This document shows positions 57,650 through 64,000 of a stretch of DNA of 64,000 bases, piece after piece. The notes under the pieces are model-generated. The model had not been told where the DNA came from and did no database searches. It saw only the letters and a program-made list of their open reading frames with translations. Position 1 is the stretch's first letter. Each line of letters begins with the position of its first letter. The stretch spans positions 611,680-675,679 of the forward strand of contig NZ_MWMO01000002.1 of NCBI RefSeq assembly GCF_002556635.1, in the 5' to 3' direction. The translations under genes were made by a program, and so were the position numbers. Source of the stretch: Novosphingobium sp. PC22D (GTDB taxonomy: Bacteria > Pseudomonadota > Alphaproteobacteria > Sphingomonadales > Sphingomonadaceae).

Positions 57650-58975
57650 ATGATCGCACGGCTTCGCTCGATGTGGTTCGACATCAACGCGAGTTACTGG
57701 TTCTACCCCGCGCTGTTCGCGGCCGGCGCGCTGCTGCTCGCGTTGCTGCTGGTCCACGTCGACCGGATCGGCGCGGCGCAGTCGCTCAGCGCGTGGTCGG
57801 CGATCAGCCCGGCGCGGCCCGACGGCGCGAGCAACATGCTGACGGTGCTCGCGGGCTCGATGATCGGCGTCGCCTCGACCGTGTTCTCGATCACGATCGC
57901 GGCGGTCGCCTATGCCAGCGGCACATACGGCCCACGCATCCTGACGAACTTCATGGAGGACAAGGGCAACCAGCTCAGCCTCGCGACCTTCATCGGCACG
58001 TTCGTCTATTCGATCACGGTGCTGCGCGCGGTACGGTCGGAGGACGAGGCCTCGCTCTTCGTGGCCGACGCGACCGCCACCAGCGCGCCGGGCTTCGTGC
58101 CGCAGTTGTCGCTGCTCGTCGCCTTTGGGCTGATGATCGTCGCGGTCGCGGTGCTGGTCTACTTCCTTCACCACATCCCCTCCAGCATCCGTATCAACAC
58201 CGTGATCGAGCAGATCGGCGGCGGCGTGATCGATGCGATTCCCCGGCGCTTTCCCGAAGAGGGCGAGGCCGAGCCGGCGGGGCACGAGCCTTCGGTGGGC
58301 GCGCATATCGACGCACGCCGCACCGGCTATGTCCGCGTAATCGACTTCGACGGGTTGCGCTCGGCCGCGAAGGAGCATTCGATCCGGCTCTGGCTGCGCG
58401 TGCGCACCGGCGACTTCATCTATCCGGGCAAGCCGCTTGCTGGCGCCGACACCGGCGATCTGCCCGACGAGGCGCGCGACGCGGTGGCGGACTGCTTCGC
58501 CGTCGGCGCCTCGCGCACGCCCGAGCAGGACATCGAATTTCCGATCGACGAACTCGTCGAGATCGCGCTGCGGGCGCTTTCACCCGGGATCAACGACCCG
58601 TTCACCGCGATCACCGCCGTGCACTGGCTGAGCGCCGCGACGATCGCGCTGGGCCGTCGCTCGCTCGTCAATCGCGAGGCGGAACCGCAGGGCGAGGAGC
58701 GCCGCGTCTTTCCGCTGCGCGACGGTTTCGCCCATTACCTCGAACGCGGCTTCGGCGCGGCGCGGTCGGCGCTTGCCAGCAATCGGCTGGCGGCGCTGGT
58801 GACGCTCGATTCGCTGTGCGCCGCCGCCGGCTCGGTCGAGGGCGAGGCGCGCCACGAGCTGGTGCGCCGCGAGGCGGCGCGGTTCATCGAGCAGGCCGGC
58901 CTCTCGCTCGCCGGTCCCGATCTCGACGACGTGCGGGCACGCTATCGCACGGCGTTCCCAGAGGCGAGCACCTGA
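57650..58975 (+). CDS. DUF2254 membrane protein
   Basis: A 441-residue protein of the DUF2254 family. Four N-terminal transmembrane segments (WFYPALFAAGALLLALLLV, MLTVLAGSMIGVASTVFSIT and two further around residues 110-180) are followed by a cytoplasmic domain. Family motifs are YGPRILTNFMEDKGNQLSL and LRALSPGINDPFTAITAVHW. No function is established for DUF2254. It converges on the TerC-family gene with a one-base gap. Confidence 0.88.
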   Translation: MIARLRSMWFDINASYWFYPALFAAGALLLALLLVHVDRIGAAQSLSAWSAISPARPDGASNMLTVLAGSMIGVASTVFSITIAAVAYASGTYGPRILTNFMEDKGNQLSLATFIGTFVYSITVLRAVRSEDEASLFVADATATSAPGFVPQLSLLVAFGLMIVAVAVLVYFLHHIPSSIRINTVIEQIGGGVIDAIPRRFPEEGEAEPAGHEPSVGAHIDARRTGYVRVIDFDGLRSAAKEHSIRLWLRVRTGDFIYPGKPLAGADTGDLPDEARDAVADCFAVGASRTPEQDIEFPIDELVEIALRALSPGINDPFTAITAVHWLSAATIALGRRSLVNREAEPQGEERRVFPLRDGFAHYLERGFGAARSALASNRLAALVTLDSLCAAAGSVEGEARHELVRREAARFIEQAGLSLAGPDLDDVRARYRTAFPEAST

Positions 58976-58976
58976 C

Positions 58977-59975
58977 TCAAGCGGTGGGGCCGGGCGAGCC
59001 GCCCTGCACACCCTCGCCCCTCGTCTTCCACAACGACCAGACCACCCCACCCGCGATCAGCACCAGCGTCACCGCGAGGCTGACGAGCGGCGGAAACTTC
59101 GTCTGCAGCACGAAGTCCGAGATCAGGATCTTCGCACCGATGAACACCAGCACCAGCGCCAGCGCATACTTGAGGTACTCGAAGCGGTGCACCATCGCGG
59201 CCAGCGCGAAGTAGAGCGCGCGCAAACCGAGGATCGCCATGATGTTCGACGTGTAGACGATGAAGGTGTCGGTCGTGATCGCGAAGATCGCCGGCACCGA
59301 GTCCACCGCGAAGACGAGATCGGCCAGGTTGATGACGACCAGCGCGAGCAGCAGCGGCGTCGCCGCCCAGACCATCGCGCCGGTCTTCTCGTCGGGCACT
59401 TTCACGAGGAAGCGCTGGCCGTGATGCTGCTTGGTCACGCGCATGTGCCGCGAGATCCAGCGGATCGCGGGATTGTTGCCGATGTCGGGATCGTGGTCGC
59501 TGGTGAACAGCATCTTCACCCCGGTGAAGACGAGGAACGCGGCGAAGATGTAGAGCACCCAATGCGCCTGCGCGACGAGCGCAGCGCCGCCCGCGATCAT
59601 CAGGCCGCGCAGCACGATCACCGCGAGGATGCCCCACAGCAGGGCGCGGTACTGGTACTTGGGCTGGATCGCGAAGTAGCCGAAGATCATCGAGATGACG
59701 AAGACGTTGTCGATCGAGAGCGCCTTCTCGATGAAATAGCCGGTGTAGTACTCGCTCGCGGCGGTCCCGCCCTTCTCGGCCCAGACCCACGCGCCGAAGA
59801 CCATGGCGATGGCGATGTAGAAGACCGAGAGCCTTAGCGACTCGCGGATGCCCATCGCCTTGTCCTCCTTGTGAAGGACGCCAAGGTCGAACGCCGTGAG
59901 CAGGAGGACGATCGCGGCGAAGGCCAGCCAGAACCAAGCCGGCGTGCCGAGCATGTCGGCGGTCAGGAATTCCAT
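58977..59975 (-). CDS. TerC/Alx-family membrane protein (manganese exporter-like)
   Basis: A 332-residue TerC-family protein with about nine helices. Motifs are LTAFDLGVLHKEDKAMGIRE, the acidic helix EKALSIDNVFVISMIF, and in the second half VVINLADLVFAVDSVPAIFA and GLRALYFALAAMVHRFEYLK. Alx and relatives export Mn2+. The insertion HDPDIGNNPAIRWISRHMRV matches the Alx subgroup. No yybP-ykoY manganese riboswitch was seen in the 35-bp gap upstream. The small DUF465 gene precedes it on the same strand. Confidence 0.92.
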   Translation of the reverse strand: MEFLTADMLGTPAWFWLAFAAIVLLLTAFDLGVLHKEDKAMGIRESLRLSVFYIAIAMVFGAWVWAEKGGTAASEYYTGYFIEKALSIDNVFVISMIFGYFAIQPKYQYRALLWGILAVIVLRGLMIAGGAALVAQAHWVLYIFAAFLVFTGVKMLFTSDHDPDIGNNPAIRWISRHMRVTKQHHGQRFLVKVPDEKTGAMVWAATPLLLALVVINLADLVFAVDSVPAIFAITTDTFIVYTSNIMAILGLRALYFALAAMVHRFEYLKYALALVLVFIGAKILISDFVLQTKFPPLVSLAVTLVLIAGGVVWSLWKTRGEGVQGGSPGPTA

Positions 59976-60010
59976 GGGATTACCCTCGCATCCAAGTCAG
60001 GCACCGGCGC

Positions 60011-60193
60011 TCAAAGGCCCGGAAGCGCCGGGGGATAGGCCTGGAGGCGGGAAAGGCGCGCGCGCAGCGCCTGCTTGTGGCGCCGCAGCCGCGCGACCAG
60101 CAGCGGATTGCCGGTGCGGCTTGCCTCGATGCGGCGCAGCAGGCCGTCGGTCCTCTGCAGACGCTCGAGCAAGCGGAAGAAGCGGTCGGTCAT
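60011..60193 (-). CDS. DUF465 (YdcH-like) small protein
   Basis: A 60-residue basic helical protein from the ATG at 60193 (MTDRFFRLLERLQRTDGLLR), with the DUF465 pattern: helix, a short basic turn (SRTGNPLLVARLRRHKQALR) and a second helix (ARLSRLQAY). The family has no settled function. It lies 35 bp upstream of the TerC-family gene and may share its transcript. A longer frame to 60424 is shadow-like. Confidence 0.75.
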   Translation of the reverse strand: MTDRFFRLLERLQRTDGLLRRIEASRTGNPLLVARLRRHKQALRARLSRLQAYPPALPGL

Positions 60194-60485
60194 TGTAAAG
60201 CTCCCTATCGAACAGGTGTCGTATGGTTCGATCGGAAGAGCCGGGCGCTCGGGGTTCCGGGGCCGGTTTGGTTTTCCAGGGCAACCCGTACGCCGGCGCA
60301 TCGGTCTCATCCGATGCGGTCCGACATCACGTGGCGCCAGTTTCGCGCGGGATTTCTCCCCAGGAAACGAAAGCGCCGCGCCAGAGGGGCCCGGCCCGCA
60401 TCCCCATAATGCGCATCTTGGCAAAGGGTTTCAAGCGATTTGGGAGATTCGCGGTTGGTTAACCGGCCGGTGCTAGGCCTAAACC

Positions 60486-61439
60486 ATGAAACGCGCTCTC
60501 ACCCTCGCCATCGGTGCCGCCGCGCTCGCGGCCGGCCTCCACGTCTCCGGCATCGCCCAGCAGCCTGGCCAAGCGTCCTACACCTGGGTCGAGACGGGCC
60601 GCAGCTACACTCGTCTGCAAGAAGCGGTGGACGCGATCGGCGGCGGAACCGGCACGATCCGCTTCGCGCCGATGCGCTTTGCCGATTGCGCGGTGCAGAA
60701 CGCAGGCTCGGTGACTTACGTCGCGGCGGTGCCGGGACGCAGCGTGCTCGACGGCGTCACCTGCGAGGACAAGGCGGCGCTGGTGCTGCGTGGCAACAGC
60801 GCCAGGATCGAGGGCATGGTCTTTGCCAACATGCGCGTGCCCGACAAGAACGGCGCGGGCATCCGCCTCGAGAAAGGCAATCTCGCGGTCACCCAGAGCT
60901 GGTTCCGCGACAGCGAGCAGGGCATTCTCGCGGGTGAGGACCCGAACGCGACGATCGCCGTCGACAAGTCCACGTTCACCCGGCTCGGCACCTGCGAGGG
61001 CGGCGGCGGCTGTGCGCATTCGATCTACATCGGCGACTACGGCGCGCTGACGGTCACCCGTTCACGTTTCGAAGCCGGACGCGGCGGCCACTACCTCAAG
61101 AGCCGGGCGGCGCGCGTGGGCGTGTTCAACTGCAGCTTCGACGATTCGGCGGGCCGCGCAACCAACTACATGATCGACCTGCCCGCGGGATCGGTCGGCA
61201 AGATCGAGCACAATTGGTTCGTCCAGGGCAAGGACAAGGAAAACTACTCGGCCTTCATCGCGGTGGGCGCCGAGACGATCCGTAACACCTCGAACGGCCT
61301 GCTGATCGACGACAACGACGCGCGCTTCGCGCCCGGAGTCGACCGACGCAGCGTGTTCGTCGCCGACTGGTCGCAGGACAAGGTGAACCTTGGCGCCAAC
61401 CGGCTGGGCGCGGGCCTCGTCAAGTACGAAAAGCGCTGA
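60486..61439 (+). CDS. secreted right-handed beta-helix protein
   Basis: A 317-residue protein with a signal peptide (MKRALTLAIGAAALAAGLHV) and a parallel beta-helix body made of short repeated strands: AALVLRGNSARIEGMVFANM, NGAGIRLEKGNLAVTQSWF, NATIAVDKSTFTRLG and GALTVTRSRFEAG. Asn/Asp-rich turns are typical. Such folds occur in polysaccharide lyases, epimerases and carbohydrate-binding proteins; no lyase residues can be assigned. It is single, with an outward hairpin after it. Confidence 0.82.
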   Translation: MKRALTLAIGAAALAAGLHVSGIAQQPGQASYTWVETGRSYTRLQEAVDAIGGGTGTIRFAPMRFADCAVQNAGSVTYVAAVPGRSVLDGVTCEDKAALVLRGNSARIEGMVFANMRVPDKNGAGIRLEKGNLAVTQSWFRDSEQGILAGEDPNATIAVDKSTFTRLGTCEGGGGCAHSIYIGDYGALTVTRSRFEAGRGGHYLKSRAARVGVFNCSFDDSAGRATNYMIDLPAGSVGKIEHNWFVQGKDKENYSAFIAVGAETIRNTSNGLLIDDNDARFAPGVDRRSVFVADWSQDKVNLGANRLGAGLVKYEKR

Positions 61440-61469
61440 GGCGCCAAACCCGGGCCCGATCGCTCGACA

Positions 61470-61493
61470 GGCGAAGCGCGGATGCGCTTCGCC
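61470..61493. terminator. perfect hairpin between convergent beta-helix and GNAT genes
   Basis: A 10-bp perfect inverted repeat, GGCGAAGCGC (61470-61479) and GCGCTTCGCC (61484-61493), with a 4-base loop. It lies between two convergent genes 31 bp past the first stop. No T run is seen, so a bidirectional terminator role is inferred. Confidence 0.55.
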
Positions 61494-61502
61494 CGCGTGC
61501 CA

Positions 61503-62018
61503 CTACCGGAACGTCTTGGAGAGCACCACCAGCGAGGGATCGCCCTCGAAGGCTTCGGCGACGAATCCCTTTTCGCGTTCCAGCTCGATCGTCGCGTGGT
61601 TCTCACGGTCCTCGATCGAAAGCACGCGGCGCACGCCGCGCGTGCGGGCTTCCTCGGCGAGCAGGTCGAGCAGTGCCCAGCCGATACCTTTGCCGCGATG
61701 GCTCTTGCAGACCGAGATGGCGACTTCGGCGGTGTCGAGCGGGCCGTCGCAGGCGAGCAGGCCCGAAGCGACGATCTCCCCGGTCGCGCGATTGAGCACG
61801 ACGTAGCTCTCCGAGCGGAAGTGGTCGGCGTGGACAAGCGGCGCGAGCTGGTCGTGGCTGACATGCTCGCCGGCCGCGAAAAAGCGGAAGCGCCGATCCT
61901 CGTCGCTGACGCGGTCGAAGAACGCGGCGAGCGCGGCTTCGTCTTCCTCGCGAGCGGGCCTGACATCGAGCTCGATGCCCGAACGCGTTTCGAGCGGCTT
62001 GAGTTCGGAGAGGTTCAT
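61503..62018 (-). CDS. GNAT-family N-acetyltransferase
   Basis: A 171-residue acetyltransferase with the GNAT core: LDVRPAREEDEAALAAFFDR at the start, strand TAEVAISVCKSHRGKGIGWA with the Q/R-x2-G-x-G/A acetyl-CoA loop (HRGKGIG), and a late GFVAEAFEGDPSL. The substrate is unknown. The arrangement resembles the GNAT domain appended to acetyl-CoA synthetase-like proteins (PAT type), but here it is a stand-alone protein. Confidence 0.88.
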   Translation of the reverse strand: MNLSELKPLETRSGIELDVRPAREEDEAALAAFFDRVSDEDRRFRFFAAGEHVSHDQLAPLVHADHFRSESYVVLNRATGEIVASGLLACDGPLDTAEVAISVCKSHRGKGIGWALLDLLAEEARTRGVRRVLSIEDRENHATIELEREKGFVAEAFEGDPSLVVLSKTFR

Positions 62019-62118
62019 GATCGGACTCCTTCGAGAGAATTGACGGCTCCCCTATAGCCGATTTGCGTACCCGGCGTTGATCGAAAACAAGCAAAACCGC
62101 TTAATTGCCGCCAGCGGC

Positions 62119-62910
62119 CTAAGCGCCGCGGCGCGCGAGAAGCTCTTCGGTCACGCCGTACGTGCGGTCGTTGTCGACGTCGATCGCCTGCGAGCCGTCG
62201 GCGAGGATGACCGGGATGATCTTGACGCCGATGCGCTTGCCCACGCGCTTGATCGCCGCCTCGAGCGAAACGAGCTTCGCGCGCATCAGCAGCACGTTGC
62301 CGATGCCGAAGGCATTGGCGATCCGCGCCGGGTTTTTCGCGAATTGGCCGCCCTCGCGGAACACTTCGGCGGCCTTGAGCGCGCCTTGTCCGTTCACTGC
62401 ATAGAGGTTGCAGTTCGAATAGGCGCCGTCGGAGAACTCGTAGAAGCGCCGCTGCGCCTCGGGATGCGCGGCGAGCACCGATTCCTTGCGCGCCATGGCG
62501 ATGACCACTTCCGCGCTCGCCAGCGCATTGGCGATGACGTCGATCGAGGACGGCGCCAGCAGCACGTTGTCGCCGGTGGTGAAGAGGATCGGGCCCGCCG
62601 CGCCCTCGGCGCCGGCGATGGCGCTGTCGGCCAGGTTGTCGCGCGCCTCTACGAGCCGCACCTTGACCTTGCCGCCCGCTCGCGCGGCGGCCTCGCCAAC
62701 GGCCTGCGCGGAATCGCCGTCGATCGAGACCGCGATCTCCTCGATCAGCGGATGGTTCCCCAGCGTCGCCAGGACGTATTCGATCAGTGGGCGGCCATTG
62801 ATGGGAATGAGGCATTTGCTGGTCGTGCCGAACCGCATCGCCAGGGGGTTGATCACTCCCTTGCGTTGCCCTGCCAGCACGACCGCGCGAAACTTGCCCC
62901 CCGAACTCAT
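62119..62910 (-). CDS. MobA-like/sugar-nucleotide-type nucleotidyltransferase
   Basis: A 263-residue protein with a nucleotidyltransferase fold. The N-terminal loop is AVVLAGQRKGVINPLAMRFG instead of the usual GG-x-GTR, followed by SKCLIPINGRPLIEYVLATL with the lysine and 'P..G.P.i' of the family, and an acidic FTTGDNVLLAP in place of the metal-binding GDxx motif. The altered loop puts it in an atypical subgroup. The ATG at 62910 overlaps the stop of the ATP-grasp gene (ATGA), so the two act in one unit. Confidence 0.82.
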   Translation of the reverse strand: MSSGGKFRAVVLAGQRKGVINPLAMRFGTTSKCLIPINGRPLIEYVLATLGNHPLIEEIAVSIDGDSAQAVGEAAARAGGKVKVRLVEARDNLADSAIAGAEGAAGPILFTTGDNVLLAPSSIDVIANALASAEVVIAMARKESVLAAHPEAQRRFYEFSDGAYSNCNLYAVNGQGALKAAEVFREGGQFAKNPARIANAFGIGNVLLMRAKLVSLEAAIKRVGKRIGVKIIPVILADGSQAIDVDNDRTYGVTEELLARRGA

Positions 62911-63941
62911 GCCGCCAGCAATTCCTCCGCCTGTATCACGCCCTGCCGCTGCAGGCTTTCGCACAGAATGGTCTCGATGAGGTCGGCATGGGTCCAGCCG
63001 AGCCGCGCGGCGGACCGGCCGAAGACCTTTTGCGACCACAGGTTGCAGTTCAGGTTGACCTCGAGAAAGTGCAGCGAGCCGGTGCGCTCGTCGAAACGGA
63101 ATTCAAACCGGCCATAATCGAACGGAAAGAACGCGCCCGCCATCGCCCGCGTGTGCGCGGCGATGATGTCCGCCCCCTGCTCGCCCTCGAAGGGGACGAG
63201 CCGGTACTTGTCCTCTCGCGCCACGAGATCGCGCTTTTCCGAATACGTGCGCAAATGCGCCGGATCGGCCTGTTCGAACAGCATCATCGGCAGGATCGAG
63301 GGCATGCCGCCGCAGGTGATCACCGGAACCTCCACGTCGCTGCCCTCCAGGAATGGCTCGACGATGGCGTCGTGACCTTCCTCGTGGATTTCCTCGACCG
63401 CGCGGCGCGTGCCGGCCCAGTCACCCGCGTCGCGCACGCCCCAGCTCGCCGAGGAGGCATTGGGCTTGATCACCAGTCGTTCGGCCTCGGGGCACCCTTC
63501 GGGCAGAACCGGCGCGCCGCGGCGATAGACCGCCCAGGGCGCGGTCGGCACGCCGCGCGACCGCGCTTCGAGCTTGGCCAGATGCTTGTCGTCAGAAAGG
63601 CCGCGCAGGATCGGCGTGGCGCCGAGATAGGGGATGCCGAGGCGGGTCGCCAGCAGCGGCAGCAGCATCTCCGAATTGAGGAAGCCGCCGCGATTGAGCA
63701 GCGGGAACACGAAGTCGCAGCCCGGATCGGCGAAGAGCGCGTCATAGCTGTCCGCCAGTTCGAGCCGGTCGAGGCCGATCGATTCGAGCGCCTCGCGCAT
63801 CTCGCAATGATAGGCCGCGTGGTTGCCGTCCTCGTGGTGCAACCCGCCTTGCCAGAATACGTGCTTGGCAATGAACAGGACCCGCAGCTGCGCCTTCGCG
63901 GCTTCGGGAATCCGGGCGATACGGCTAGGCTCAGGACCCAT
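62907..63941 (-). CDS. ATP-grasp ligase (D-Ala-D-Ala ligase-like)
   Basis: A 344-residue ATP-grasp protein. Segments fitting the fold are FVFPLLNRGGFLNSEMLLPL, LGIPYLGATPILRGLSDDKH (as in D-alanine ligases), ERLVIKPNASSASWGV (lysine and loop), DAIVEPFLEGSDVEVPVITC, and HFLEVNLNCNLWSQK with the metal-binding Glu and Asn. It should join a carboxylate to an amine using ATP; the substrates are unknown. The ATG at 63941 (MGPEPSRI) is preferred; a TTG at 63977 would add 12 residues. Confidence 0.82.
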   Translation of the reverse strand: MGPEPSRIARIPEAAKAQLRVLFIAKHVFWQGGLHHEDGNHAAYHCEMREALESIGLDRLELADSYDALFADPGCDFVFPLLNRGGFLNSEMLLPLLATRLGIPYLGATPILRGLSDDKHLAKLEARSRGVPTAPWAVYRRGAPVLPEGCPEAERLVIKPNASSASWGVRDAGDWAGTRRAVEEIHEEGHDAIVEPFLEGSDVEVPVITCGGMPSILPMMLFEQADPAHLRTYSEKRDLVAREDKYRLVPFEGEQGADIIAAHTRAMAGAFFPFDYGRFEFRFDERTGSLHFLEVNLNCNLWSQKVFGRSAARLGWTHADLIETILCESLQRQGVIQAEELLAA

Positions 63942-63988
63942 TGATTGCCAGGCGGCGATATGATTCAGGCTCCGCAAGGAGACTGAGC

Positions 63989-64000
63989 ATGAGCAACCTG
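63989..64000 (+). CDS. start of a plus-strand gene, cut by the window edge
   Basis: An ATG at 63989 (MSNL) preceded by AAGGAGACTGAGC, a good ribosome-binding site, and divergent from the ATP-grasp gene. Only four codons are visible, so nothing can be said about the product. Confidence 0.5.

Noticed and set aside
59976..60010. yybP-ykoY manganese riboswitch before the TerC-family gene
   Set aside because: Only 35 bp separate the gene from the DUF465 gene, too short for the aptamer, and no matching sequence is seen further upstream.

Overview
The window is a high-GC, densely packed chromosomal stretch from an alphaproteobacterium, most likely a sphingomonad (order Sphingomonadales). The inference rests on the gene set: an Mla-type lipid transporter with a STAS-fused permease and a separate lipoprotein, an ATP12 chaperone, the TIGR02186/TauE pair, a TonB receptor beside Rieske and phytanoyl-CoA dioxygenase genes, REP-like elements of the 'CTTCGACAGGCT' type, and frequent ATGA/GTGA stop-start overlaps. 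No rRNA, tRNA, CRISPR array, transposase or integrase was seen.

Layout. (1) 1-2.5 kb: the 3' part of a molybdopterin oxidoreductase, an NTF2-like protein and a GntR/UTRA regulator, probably the edge of a catabolic locus. (2) 3-8.2 kb: a LigB-type dioxygenase and the gatCAB operon. The operon is interrupted between gatA and gatB by a roughly 50% GC membrane-protein gene, a duplicated 5' fragment of gatB and an antitoxin-like higA. (3) 8.3-15 kb: FKBP isomerase, ribosomal protein S21, then a tightly overlapping plus-strand run crcB - rRNA pseudouridine synthase - FMN-binding protein - HAD phosphatase - small membrane protein - ATP12 - Nmad3-like protein. (4) 14.4-18 kb: the four-gene lipid-transport operon (permease, ATPase, MCE protein, lipoprotein). 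(5) 18-23.3 kb: valS with an internal low-GC tract, queE and a MATE exporter. (6) 23.3-29.4 kb on the minus strand: a HerA-type ATPase, TIGR02186 plus TauE/SafE, and a short NfrB-like glycosyltransferase with an NfrA-C-like partner. (7) 29.4-41.1 kb: nhaA, gloA, a SIMPL protein, clpB, an osmoprotectant ABC system with a binding-protein/permease fusion, an NTF2-like protein, a two-unit M16 peptidase and a small beta-rich protein.

(8) 41.2-53.8 kb is the most distinctive region. It is a catabolic cluster with a seven-gene minus-strand operon (aldo/keto reductase, alpha/beta hydrolase, amidohydrolase, VOC protein, unknown 117-aa protein, Rieske oxygenase, phytanoyl-CoA dioxygenase). Divergent from it are an SDR, a carboxymuconolactone-decarboxylase-fold protein and a crotonase lacking the usual catalytic glutamates. 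A second phytanoyl-CoA dioxygenase then diverges from a TonB-dependent receptor. Together these could import a compound across the outer membrane, oxygenate it, and hydrolyse and reduce the products. The substrate cannot be read from the sequence. GGAAC/GTTCC inverted repeats precede several of these units and may be shared operators.

(9) 53.9-64 kb: an RluE-type pseudouridine synthase, an S9A prolyl oligopeptidase, a DMT transporter, a DUF2254 membrane protein, a TerC-family exporter, a DUF465 protein, a secreted beta-helix protein, a GNAT acetyltransferase, a nucleotidyltransferase/ATP-grasp pair, and the first codons of a further plus-strand gene at the right edge.
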